A stretch of DNA of 7,614 nucleotides from Candidatus Gastranaerophilales bacterium (GTDB lineage: Bacteria > Cyanobacteriota > Vampirovibrionia > Gastranaerophilales > Gastranaerophilaceae): assembly GCA_944326625.1 (NCBI GenBank), contig CALVER010000059.1, positions 1 to 7,614 of the forward strand. Direction: 5' to 3'. The translations under genes and the position numbers were made by a program. Shown here piece after piece: positions 1 through 6,843 of this stretch; the first letter of the stretch is position 1, and every line of letters starts with the position of its first letter. The notes beneath the pieces were generated by a model. The model ran no database searches and was not told the origin of the DNA. It saw nothing but the letters and a program-made list of their open reading frames with translations.

Positions 1-14
1 CTTTATTATCCCTG

Positions 15-43
15 TTGCGCGGCGTAATTTTTTGGGTTATAAT
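15..43 (+). promoter_or_regulatory. Sigma-70-type promoter of the ppiC-peptidase-methyltransferase operon
   Basis: A perfect -10 hexamer TATAAT lies at 38-43, exactly 17 bases after a -35-like TTGCGC at 15-20 (3 of 6 matches to TTGACA, including the important TTG). Transcription would start near base 50, giving a leader of only about 15 bases that is essentially the ribosome binding site. It is the only clear promoter before the three-gene operon, since the later genes overlap or abut. Seen by eye; not tested. Confidence 0.7.
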
Positions 44-53
44 CCACATAAAA

Positions 54-59
54 AAGGAG
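54..59 (+). promoter_or_regulatory. Ribosome binding site that fixes the ppiC start
   Basis: AAGGAG at 54-59 sits 5 bases before the ATG at 65. This decides the start: the frame is open back to a TTG at 32, but that codon lies upstream of the ribosome binding site and overlaps the promoter region, so the 11 extra residues it would add are not expected to be translated. Confidence 0.85.
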
Positions 60-64
60 TGACT

Positions 65-346
65 ATGACAACAGAAGTAAGAGCAAGCCATATTCTCGTA
101 AAAACCAAAGAAGAAGCTGAAAAACTATTGGACGAAATCAAAGGCGGCAAATCATTTGCAGAAGCTGCACAGGAAAATTCTTTATGCCCGTCAGGCAGTG
201 CAGGCGGCGATTTGGGATATTTCGGACGCGGAATGATGGTCAAACCGTTTGAAGATGCGGCATTTAATATGGAAGTCGGCGAGGTGTCCGACCCTGTTCA
301 AACGCAATTCGGCTGGCATTTAATCCAACTTACCGGTAAAAATTAA
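65..346 (+). CDS. ppiC: Small parvulin-type peptidyl-prolyl cis-trans isomerase (PpiC-like)
   Basis: This 93-residue protein is a single parvulin (rotamase) domain, the same length as E. coli PpiC, which speeds cis-trans isomerisation of Xaa-Pro bonds in folding proteins. The parvulin signature residues are visible: His9 in the first strand (RASHILVK), Cys41 in the CPSGSAGGDLG motif, the GRGMMVKPFE segment (Met58, Phe62) that lines the proline pocket, and the closing QFGWHLIQL strand with Phe82 and His85. There is no signal peptide or membrane segment, so it should act in the cytoplasm, unlike the longer secreted PrsA or SurA proteins. It is first in an operon; its TAA stop shares a base with the ATG of the Xaa-Pro aminopeptidase. 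The family is clear; the cellular clients are unknown. Confidence 0.93.
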   Translation: MTTEVRASHILVKTKEEAEKLLDEIKGGKSFAEAAQENSLCPSGSAGGDLGYFGRGMMVKPFEDAAFNMEVGEVSDPVQTQFGWHLIQLTGKN

Positions 347-1908
347 TGACAAACCACGTTTTGACGGTGCTTCGGGAATTTATGACCGAACAAAAGGTCG
401 ATTACCTGCTTGTGAATTCCACTAACAAATTTTTGGTGGAATATAACACCCTGAGCGAAAATTCACGCTACCACCTGACGAACTTTACAGGCTCCACGGG
501 TGATGCGCTTGTGACACCGGACAAAGTTCTTTTGTTTGTTGACGGAAGGTATCATATTCAGGCGGATTTGGAGGTTGACCCGAATATTACAACAGTTGTA
601 AAACTGCAAACAGGTCAGACTTTTCTTGAGGAAATGCTCAAAAACATTCCGCCGGACGCGGTTCTGGGGCTTTTTTCCGAGAAAAATCCGCAGTCTGCGG
701 TTGATTTGATACAAAAACAGCGCAAAATTAAGCTTTTAGACAAAGACCCGCTGGATATTTTCACATCAGCACAAAATTCTGAGATTGTGCCGCTCGGTAA
801 GGATTTGACGGGGTTTACGAGCGAGGAGAAAATCGCTCAAATCAAGCTGAACGATGACGAGGCAATCCTTTTGACGAATTTGGAAGAGGTTTCGTACCTT
901 TTTAATTTAAGGGACTTTTCTATGCCGTTTTCCGCCAAAATCAAGGCAAAAGCAGTCATTTTGAAAGACAAAGCCCTGCTTTTTGAAGAAAACAGGCTTG
1001 ATAAGTTTGAAGAATTCATCAAAAATCTTGATAAAAGAATTTACGTTGACAAAAGCTCGATAAACGCTTATGATTACTGGCTTTTGGGAAGCCGCGCGCA
1101 GGAGATGAAATCAAGTCCTGTCAAACTTATGAAATCAATTAAAACCGACGCGGAAATTGCTCATTACAAAGACGCTTTTTGCCGTACGGATAAGGCTGTT
1201 CGGGCAATCCGGGATTATATAAATTCCGTTGAAAATATTTCGGAATTTGATATTGCCTGCAAACTTGAAGAAGAATTCATTAAAAACGGCGCAAAAGGTT
1301 TGAGCTTTAATTCGATTGTTGCGAAGGACAAGAATTCCGCACTGGCGCATTATTCAAAATCCTCGCCCGACGAGGTTTTGAAAGACGGGAGCCTTGTTTT
1401 AATCGACTGCGGCGCGTATTTTGAGGGCGGACTTGCAACCGACATTACGCGAGTTTTTGTAAAAGGCGAACCTTGTGAATTGCAAAAGCGGGTTTATACG
1501 ACGGTTTTAAGAGCGTTTTTGCATGCTTATAACACCGAAATCAAAGACGGAATGGCGGGTTACGACATTGACGGCGAAGCTCGCGTATTTTTTGACGAAA
1601 ACAAGATTGACGGATTTGTGTTTAATCACGGACTCGGGCACGGTATCGGCATAAATGTGCACGAAGCCCCGCCAAACCTCGGAAAAGGCGAGATTGCGAA
1701 AACGCCTTTTCAGGATAACATGTGTTTTACCATTGAGCCGGGGCTTTATAACGCGGAACATTTCGGCGTAAGGCTTGAAAATTCCTGCTATTTGAAAAAC
1801 GGAAAAATAAATTCGTTTGTCAAAATGCCTTATGAGAAAAAGCTTATTGATTACACGCTTTTGACCAATATTGAAAAGGAATGGCTTGAAGAATTCGGGG
1901 TGATTTAG
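346..1908 (+). CDS. pepP: Xaa-Pro aminopeptidase (aminopeptidase P, peptidase family M24B)
   Basis: This 520-residue metallopeptidase removes N-terminal residues followed by proline. Residues about 5-145 form a creatinase N-terminal domain (FVDGRYHIQAD near 64-74) and about 150-275 a second such domain. The pita-bread catalytic domain spans about 280-460, and the last ~60 residues match the M24 C-terminal motif (MPYEKKLIDYTLLTNIEKEW). All five dimetal ligands are present: Asp354, Asp366, His432, Glu464 and Glu478. His335 (ALAHYS), His428 and His439 match the substrate-side histidines of aminopeptidase P. The three-domain layout resembles the cytosolic XPNPEP1 type, but 520 residues is shorter than the roughly 600 usual there. 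No signal peptide, so cytoplasmic. The ATG overlaps the ppiC stop (TAATG) with only a weak ribosome binding site, which suggests translational coupling. The gene symbol is by function; two-domain E. coli PepP is a different subtype. Confidence 0.92.
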   Translation: MTNHVLTVLREFMTEQKVDYLLVNSTNKFLVEYNTLSENSRYHLTNFTGSTGDALVTPDKVLLFVDGRYHIQADLEVDPNITTVVKLQTGQTFLEEMLKNIPPDAVLGLFSEKNPQSAVDLIQKQRKIKLLDKDPLDIFTSAQNSEIVPLGKDLTGFTSEEKIAQIKLNDDEAILLTNLEEVSYLFNLRDFSMPFSAKIKAKAVILKDKALLFEENRLDKFEEFIKNLDKRIYVDKSSINAYDYWLLGSRAQEMKSSPVKLMKSIKTDAEIAHYKDAFCRTDKAVRAIRDYINSVENISEFDIACKLEEEFIKNGAKGLSFNSIVAKDKNSALAHYSKSSPDEVLKDGSLVLIDCGAYFEGGLATDITRVFVKGEPCELQKRVYTTVLRAFLHAYNTEIKDGMAGYDIDGEARVFFDENKIDGFVFNHGLGHGIGINVHEAPPNLGKGEIAKTPFQDNMCFTIEPGLYNAEHFGVRLENSCYLKNGKINSFVKMPYEKKLIDYTLLTNIEKEWLEEFGVI

Positions 1909-2649
1909 ATGGAAATTACGAGCGTAAACAACAATCTTGTAAAAGAAACCGTAAAACTTCAGCAGAAAAAATACAGGACGGAAAAATTTCTGCTGGAAGG
2001 ATTTAAGGCAATTGAAGGTGCCTACAATTCAGGCATAGAGTTTGATTACGTATTTGTTTCGGACAAAAAAGCGGACGAATACAAATTTTTAGGGGACAAA
2101 GTAATTTTGACAACCGAGCCTGTTTTGAAAAAGATTTCCACGACAGACACGGCGCCGGAGGCGGTTGGGGTAGCGTTTAAGAAAGAATATGACAAAAAAA
2201 TTTTAAAATCCGCAAAAAAAGTTGTACTTTTGGAGGAGATAAAAGACGCGGGAAACCTGGGGACGATTTTGCGGACGTCCGCCGCATTCGGGGTTGATGC
2301 GGTTGTTTTGTACGGGGACAGCGTGGATTTGTACAACCCGAAATGTATCCGCTCAGCCGTCGGAAATTTGTGGAAAATTCCGGTTTTTGATATTAAAAAT
2401 CATAACGAACTTGAAGAAATGTTTACAAAATTTAATCGTGTAGCGACACTTCCGAGGGCAAAGAATTACCTGAAAAATTTTCAAACCGGATTGCCGTGTC
2501 TTATAATGTTCGGGTCGGAAGCAGACGGATTAAGCCGGGAGCTTACTGATTTTGCAACTGACAGCGTGAAAATCGAAATGGAAGAAGGCGTGGAATCCTT
2601 GAATTTGAGCGTATCTTGCGCGGTTATTTTGTATAAATTATTTGCATAA
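1909..2649 (+). CDS. SpoU/TrmH-family RNA 2'-O-ribose methyltransferase
   Basis: This 246-residue protein is expected to transfer methyl from S-adenosylmethionine to a ribose 2'-OH in rRNA or tRNA, acting as a dimer with a knotted C-terminal fold. Residues about 1-95 form the substrate-binding domain (KFLLEGFKAIEGA at 26-38). Three SPOUT motifs follow: motif 1 with Asn116 and Arg122 (DAGNLGTILRTSAAFG), motif 2 with GSEADGLS (202-209), and motif 3 with SLNLSVSCA (230-238). These make the knot and cofactor pocket. It starts on the base after the peptidase stop, with GGGGTGA at 1897-1903 as its ribosome binding site, so it is the third gene of the operon. The target base cannot be read from sequence: RlmB-like 23S rRNA and tRNA targets are both possible, so no symbol is given. 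Confidence 0.92.
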   Translation: MEITSVNNNLVKETVKLQQKKYRTEKFLLEGFKAIEGAYNSGIEFDYVFVSDKKADEYKFLGDKVILTTEPVLKKISTTDTAPEAVGVAFKKEYDKKILKSAKKVVLLEEIKDAGNLGTILRTSAAFGVDAVVLYGDSVDLYNPKCIRSAVGNLWKIPVFDIKNHNELEEMFTKFNRVATLPRAKNYLKNFQTGLPCLIMFGSEADGLSRELTDFATDSVKIEMEEGVESLNLSVSCAVILYKLFA

Positions 2650-2665
2650 AGTCTATAAATTATTT
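2632..2665. repeat. 12-bp direct repeat across the convergent gene ends
   Basis: TATAAATTATTT occurs at 2632-2643 and again at 2654-2665, with a 10-base gap. The first copy encodes the last codons of the methyltransferase (Tyr-Lys-Leu-Phe), and the second, read on the other strand, encodes the end of bioA (Asn-Asn-Leu-stop). The copies are identical but AT-rich, so chance is not excluded. Confidence 0.6.
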
Positions 2666-4002
2666 AGAACTTCCTTAGTGCATTCAAGCGCGGTATCGGT
2701 TACGAAATCCATATCGGGCTTTTCGATTATCAGAGGCGGGTTAAAGTAGATTACGTTGCCCAGAGGCCGCAAGAGCACCCCGCGGGAAAGCGCTTTTTTA
2801 TAAATTTGATACCCTACGCGCAAACCGCTTTCAAACGGCTCTTTTGTATTTTTGTCTTTGACGAGTTCTATTGCGTTAATTAGCCCGATAGAGCGGACTT
2901 CGCCGACATTTTCAAGCGGAAGGAATTTTTCTTTGATAATTTTGTTAAAATAAGGCGCCTTATCATTAGCTTTTTGAATAATTTGTTCATCTTCAAGAAT
3001 ATTCAAAACCTCGCACGCAGCAGCGGCCGCAAGGGGGTTTCCGCTATACGTATGGCTGTGCATAAAGGCTTTGCCCTCGTTATAATCCGCGTAAAATGCG
3101 TCGTAAATCTTTTGGGTCGTAATAAACATTGCCATAGGTATGTATCCGCCGGTGAGGCCTTTTGAAAGACACATTATATCAGGCGAAACACCGGCATGGT
3201 CAAACGCAAACATCCTGCCTGTCCTGCCGTAGCCCGTTGCGATTTCGTCAGCAATCAAATGCACATTGTATTTGTCGCAAAGTGCACGCAGTTTTTTCAA
3301 ATACAAAGGCGGATAAATCTTCATCCCAGCAGACCCCTGTAATAGCGGCTCTACAAGGATTGCAGCGGTTTCACCGCCATAGCGCGCAAAAGTTTTTTCC
3401 GCATGCTCAAAACATTCGCAATTACAGTTACCGCGGCACTTTCCGTAAGGGCACCTAAAGCAGTCAGGCCCCTCAATTCGCACGATGTCAAGCAAAATAG
3501 GCTTATAAATTTCCGAATACAAATCCACCCCGCCGACCGACAGCGCCCCGATTGTTTCACCGTGATAGGCGTCTGAAAGCGCCATAAAACGCTTTTTCTG
3601 CGGGTTTCCTGTCTGGTAATGGTACTGGAAGCTCACCTTCATCGCCGCCTCAATCGCTGATGAGCCGTTATCCGTAAAATTGAATTTGCAAAGTCCTTCA
3701 GGCAGAACTTTTGAAAGTTTTTCGCACAAATTTATAACGGGTTTGTGGGTAAAATTCGCGAAAATAACGTGCTCAAGCCTGTCAATCTGCGATTTTACGG
3801 CTGCATTAATCCGCGGATGGCAATGCCCGAGAAGATTACACCACCATGAACTTACCACATCAGCGTAGCTTTTATCGTCAACATCATACAAATACAAGCC
3901 CTTGCCGCGCTCTATCACAATCGGCGGCAGCTCCTCGTAATCCTTCATCTGTGAGCACGGGTGCCAGATGTATTTTAAATCTTTTTTCTGCCATTCGTTC
4001 AT
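2653..4002 (-). CDS. bioA: Adenosylmethionine-8-amino-7-oxononanoate aminotransferase (DAPA synthase)
   Basis: This 449-residue class III PLP aminotransferase converts 8-amino-7-oxononanoate (KAPA) to 7,8-diaminononanoate (DAPA) in biotin synthesis. Lys281 in the LSKGLTGG motif is the PLP Schiff-base lysine and Asp252 in IADEIATGYGRTG binds the pyridine nitrogen. Trp53-Trp54 in SSWWCNLLGH, Tyr146 in the DAYHGET motif and Arg412 in LLRPLGN match BioA substrate and cofactor residues, which separates it from other class III enzymes. The opening WHPCSQM replaces the tyrosine of E. coli BioA with cysteine. Residues 181-197 form a six-cysteine insert (C-x2-C-x4-C-x3-C-x-C-x-C). Its start is 6 bases past the bioD stop, with AAGGAA of its ribosome binding site inside the bioD end, so it is co-translated with bioD. 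The amino donor (SAM or lysine) cannot be decided here. Confidence 0.93.
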   Translation of the reverse strand: MNEWQKKDLKYIWHPCSQMKDYEELPPIVIERGKGLYLYDVDDKSYADVVSSWWCNLLGHCHPRINAAVKSQIDRLEHVIFANFTHKPVINLCEKLSKVLPEGLCKFNFTDNGSSAIEAAMKVSFQYHYQTGNPQKKRFMALSDAYHGETIGALSVGGVDLYSEIYKPILLDIVRIEGPDCFRCPYGKCRGNCNCECFEHAEKTFARYGGETAAILVEPLLQGSAGMKIYPPLYLKKLRALCDKYNVHLIADEIATGYGRTGRMFAFDHAGVSPDIMCLSKGLTGGYIPMAMFITTQKIYDAFYADYNEGKAFMHSHTYSGNPLAAAAACEVLNILEDEQIIQKANDKAPYFNKIIKEKFLPLENVGEVRSIGLINAIELVKDKNTKEPFESGLRVGYQIYKKALSRGVLLRPLGNVIYFNPPLIIEKPDMDFVTDTALECTKEVLNNL

Positions 4003-4007
4003 ATTTC

Positions 4008-4697
4008 TTAAATTTCCTTAAATAAACTTAATAATTCACCTTTTTCAATCTCAAAATCGTCTGCGCATGCACTGACTGTAGCAACAACCTTTATTCCGGT
4101 CAAATCCTCGATAGAGCGCCTGTTATCGGCATGCATGAGGTTATTTTCGTCAAAGTTATTCAAAATTATTCCTCTGCAGGTAATTCCGCGGCTTTTGGCG
4201 TATTCGGCGGTCAAAAATGTCGAATTAATCGTGCCCAAATCCGCGGGGGCAACGATTAAAATATCCATGCCCAGTGCTTTTATCACATCAGGCAGAAGAA
4301 TTTTTTCGTCATGCTCAAGCTTAAACGGGCACACAATCCCGCCCGCGCCTTCCACTACCATATAATCAAAGGCATGCCGAATTTTTGTAAAATCAGCTTT
4401 AATTTTTTCGATAGTAACCGGCTGTTCAGCCGTTCTTGCGGCAAGATGAGGCGACACGGCGGGTTTGTAGGCGTATGTTACAAAATCAAACGGATCCGCG
4501 TTGATTTTTGCGGTTTTCAGGACAAAATCGACGTCCCCGGGGATTAATTCTCCGTCATGCTCGTTTAGCCCGCTGAGAACAGGCTTATAATACCCGCAAT
4601 CCATGCCGAGACTTCGCATTTTTTTTACCAGAAGCCCTGAAATATATGTTTTTCCGACATCCGTTCCCGTCGCTGTTATGAATATTCCTTTTGTCAT
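4008..4697 (-). CDS. bioD: ATP-dependent dethiobiotin synthetase
   Basis: This 229-residue enzyme closes the ureido ring of dethiobiotin from DAPA, CO2 and ATP, the step right after BioA. The P-loop ATGTDVGKT is at 9-17 with Lys16 and Thr17 for phosphate and magnesium. Lys38 in the YYKPVLSG motif, the SPHLAA helix start (82-87) and Glu116 in VVEGAGG are the conserved BioD carbamate, DAPA and magnesium residues. APADLGTINSTFLTAE (150-165) corresponds to the usual GLGTIN motif, with Asp in place of the first Gly. Length is normal for the family. AAGGAG at 4703-4708 lies 5 bases before the ATG. bioD is first in a bioDA pair; bioF and bioB are not in the window. A hairpin with a T-rich tail touches its ribosome binding site, so its expression may depend on readthrough or on a promoter overlapping that dyad. 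Confidence 0.94.
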   Translation of the reverse strand: MTKGIFITATGTDVGKTYISGLLVKKMRSLGMDCGYYKPVLSGLNEHDGELIPGDVDFVLKTAKINADPFDFVTYAYKPAVSPHLAARTAEQPVTIEKIKADFTKIRHAFDYMVVEGAGGIVCPFKLEHDEKILLPDVIKALGMDILIVAPADLGTINSTFLTAEYAKSRGITCRGIILNNFDENNLMHADNRRSIEDLTGIKVVATVSACADDFEIEKGELLSLFKEI

Positions 4698-4708
4698 GCC
4701 GTCTCCTT

Positions 4709-4740
4709 AAAAACAAGCGATAACTTGTTGAAGTTATCGC
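4709..4740 (-). terminator. Probable intrinsic terminator of the TpsB-like gene, abutting bioD
   Basis: A perfect 10-bp inverted repeat (GCGATAACTT at 4717-4726, AAGTTATCGC at 4731-4740) encloses a 4-base loop. Read on the minus strand it is followed by TTGTTTTT (4709-4716), the layout of a Rho-independent terminator for the gene ending at 4774. The tail runs straight into the AAGGAG of bioD, only 11 bases before its ATG, so the same dyad could instead act as an operator or attenuator for bioDA. The stem is only moderately GC-rich. Confidence 0.7.
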
Positions 4741-4743
4741 TAT

Positions 4744-4772
4744 ACTATACAAAATATATATGAATTTAAAAG
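4744..4772 (-). promoter_or_regulatory. Weak candidate promoter for bioDA
   Basis: On the minus strand TATAGT (4744-4749) is a 5-of-6 match to a -10 box, with 17 bases to CTTTTA (4767-4772), a poor -35. Transcription would start near 4737, inside the adjacent inverted repeat. It is listed because bioDA needs a promoter between the terminator-like dyad and the upstream gene, or readthrough; the evidence is thin. Confidence 0.3.
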
Positions 4773-4773
4773 T

Positions 4774-6729
4774 TTACAGAGCGCCCGCGCCGTCTAAGAA
4801 GTAATCATAATGCCTTACGTCATCATAATTATTTATAAATTCCGCTTCAACTTCTTTTTGAACTTCCGGAACAACCTTAGCTGCAACGGACCTGCTCTTT
4901 AATAGTTTATCAATATTTGGCTCTAATGTCAACTCAAAATGGAAACGTCCGTATTTTCTGTCAGCTTCGTATCTGTTATTGATTAACGGATAGCCCCAGT
5001 AGAGTCTTGCGCTTAAATCGCCCGGCAATTGAACTCTAAGCCCCATACCGACTGATGCGAGGAAGTAACTGCCGTCATAGTAGTCATTTCTTGCGTTCGG
5101 GAAAATACCTGCGTGATCCGCAAATACTACACCTTGAACATATTTACCTAAGAACGGGATTTTTTCGCCGGATCTCGGACTTGTAATCTGTCTCGGCAAA
5201 AGCGGGAAGATTAAGTCGGCACTTGTGTAATAACCGCTTTTACCAATCATAATACCTTCAGAGTAACCTCTGACCGTAAGCATACCGCCTGCCTGGAATT
5301 GGTCTATGTACGGAATGTCTTTGTTATTCGGAATTATTTGGTAATTACTTCTGAGTTGTGCGTAAATACCGTGTGAAAAATCATGTAATCTTAACAATCC
5401 GCCTGAATATTTGAAGTAGCTTGATCTGCTGTCAAATATCGGAAATGCCATTGATGCGTTCTGGTTCAAATACCATATACCGCGCGCCGTGTCTTTTCTT
5501 ATGTTAAAGCCGATATCAGCACTCGTAACTTCGTCAAGAGATTCGGACAACCATGGCCACGGTGAATTTTTGAATATATCCATACCGGTGAATACGCGTT
5601 TGTAATTCAATGAACCGTAACCTTTGAGTTCAAACCCTTGGGTACGTTTGATAGGTTGTGAATAGTACAATGAATAGATATATGAGCGAGTGTTCAAGCC
5701 CATATTAGCGTAATCGCCCCATTTAACTTTAGCAAACGTTGATGCGTAGCTGAAACCTACACGACCGTCGTATTTGTTGACAGGGATGTTATAATCAAAG
5801 AACGGGCTTATTGCACCGCCGCTGAAGTATGAACCCAAGCTCATTCTGTCACGGTAGCCGAACAAGCTGTCCGCAATCAACATCGGGCCGCCTCTTAAAC
5901 GTCCGGTTTGATACCTTCCTGCGTTATCCATTACACCGATTAAGTGGAACGGGAATTTTTCGTCAGCTGACAATTCAATATCGGTTGTACCCGGTTTTTC
6001 ACCGGCTTTTAAGTTTGCGGAAAGTCTTACGCCTTCGTTATATCTGTTAAAATCAAGTACATCTTTTTCAAGTTTGACAATATCGAACAATTCGTGCTCT
6101 TTATCCGGAATTCTGTCCAGAATATAGTTGGATTTTGTCCATTTGTTTCCGTCAATTGTAACTTTTCCGATACGGCTTTCAATCAAATCAATGTATATGG
6201 CGCCGTTTTCAACCTGCTGTTCAGGCAAATATGCTCTTGCGGTTACAAAACCTTTTTTGGCATAAAGCGCGTTAATCTCGTCAATCATTGCCTGAATATC
6301 GGTTATGAAAAGGTTTTTGCCCGCGTATTTTGAAATTACGGGTTCAATTTCTTCTCTTGTCAAAATTTCTGAAGGTGCGACCTCAATGGAATTTACGTAA
6401 ACGCCTTTAGTTTCGAGCTCCTCGACTTTTGCGCGGATAACGTCACCTGAGCCTTCAGGAGCACCCTGAATTACCGTGCTGCCCTTAGTCCCGCCTTCTT
6501 CACGTTCCTCCTGATATCTTTGATAATCTGATTGAATATTCTGGCGTTCCTGCTCAAAACGTCTTGTATCAAAATCGTGTTTTACGTTCGAACCGGTGTC
6601 ACGAATCATATTCATTGTATCTTGAATGCTTGGCATTTCGACCGCAAACCCGCTCTGCGGCACGCAACACAAAACCGCCAGCGACACTGCCGTGCTTAGA
6701 AATATCTTCTTTGAAATCACCTTTTTCAT
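4774..6729 (-). CDS. TpsB/FhaC/ShlB-like outer-membrane transporter with POTRA domains
   Basis: This 651-residue protein is an Omp85-superfamily barrel of the two-partner secretion (TpsB) type. A signal peptide covers about 1-29 (cleavage after SGFA). A charged, glutamine/glutamate-rich segment (about 45-80) resembles the helix and linker before POTRA domains in FhaC. Two POTRA domains follow: about 107-186 (including YAKKGFVTARAYLPEQ) and about 187-257 (GKVTIDGN start). The barrel runs from about 258 to 604 and contains the VRGY motif (486-489) of the lid-loop that plugs Omp85 pores. TpsB proteins export a large TpsA exoprotein, but no such partner is here, so another secretion or membrane-assembly role is possible. 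After the final predicted strand (GRFHFELTLEP) there is an unusual ~47-residue tail. AAGG at 6742-6745 precedes the ATG by 12 bases. The gene is divergent from an OmpH/Skp chaperone that could escort it. Confidence 0.85.
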   Translation of the reverse strand: MKKVISKKIFLSTAVSLAVLCCVPQSGFAVEMPSIQDTMNMIRDTGSNVKHDFDTRRFEQERQNIQSDYQRYQEEREEGGTKGSTVIQGAPEGSGDVIRAKVEELETKGVYVNSIEVAPSEILTREEIEPVISKYAGKNLFITDIQAMIDEINALYAKKGFVTARAYLPEQQVENGAIYIDLIESRIGKVTIDGNKWTKSNYILDRIPDKEHELFDIVKLEKDVLDFNRYNEGVRLSANLKAGEKPGTTDIELSADEKFPFHLIGVMDNAGRYQTGRLRGGPMLIADSLFGYRDRMSLGSYFSGGAISPFFDYNIPVNKYDGRVGFSYASTFAKVKWGDYANMGLNTRSYIYSLYYSQPIKRTQGFELKGYGSLNYKRVFTGMDIFKNSPWPWLSESLDEVTSADIGFNIRKDTARGIWYLNQNASMAFPIFDSRSSYFKYSGGLLRLHDFSHGIYAQLRSNYQIIPNNKDIPYIDQFQAGGMLTVRGYSEGIMIGKSGYYTSADLIFPLLPRQITSPRSGEKIPFLGKYVQGVVFADHAGIFPNARNDYYDGSYFLASVGMGLRVQLPGDLSARLYWGYPLINNRYEADRKYGRFHFELTLEPNIDKLLKSRSVAAKVVPEVQKEVEAEFINNYDDVRHYDYFLDGAGAL

Positions 6730-6756
6730 ATAATATTCTTACCTTTTGAATTTTTA

Positions 6757-6793
6757 GTCCGGCAATTATATTTTCCTACTATAAAACCCGGAC
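6757..6793. promoter_or_regulatory. Promoter of the TpsB-like gene inside a GTCCGG/CCGGAC dyad
   Basis: On the minus strand a perfect TATAAT lies at 6765-6770, about 30-35 bases before the start codon region. It is enclosed by GTCCGG (6757-6762) and CCGGAC (6788-6793), perfect inverted copies 25 bases apart that would cover the start point and the -35 position. No good -35 hexamer is present at 17 bases, as expected of an activator-dependent or weak promoter, or of a repressor-controlled one. An operator role is inference. Confidence 0.45.
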
Positions 6794-6843
6794 ATAAAGT
6801 TTTTTTGTATTTTTATTACAATTTAGTAACAAAAATTTATTTT

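Noticed and set aside
32..64. TTG start giving an 11-residue longer parvulin
   Set aside because: The TTG lies upstream of the ribosome binding site at 54-59 and within the promoter; the ATG at 65 gives a protein of exactly the E. coli PpiC length.
3162..3458. 98-residue open frame opposite bioA
   Set aside because: It lies wholly antisense to a clear bioA, has no family-like features and no good ribosome binding site; a shadow of the real gene.
4311..4547. 78-residue open frame opposite bioD
   Set aside because: Antisense to conserved BioD motifs, with basic, cysteine-rich low-quality sequence typical of shadow frames.
4771..4779. AGTTTACAG resembling half of a BirA biotin operator, near bioD
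   Set aside because: It overlaps the stop codon of the upstream gene and has no inverted partner at the expected 14-16-base spacing.
6642..6729. Possible lipoprotein signal (two cysteines in the leader of the TpsB-like protein)
   Set aside because: The residue before the cysteine is leucine rather than Gly or Ala, so no lipobox; a normal signal peptidase I site follows at SGFA.
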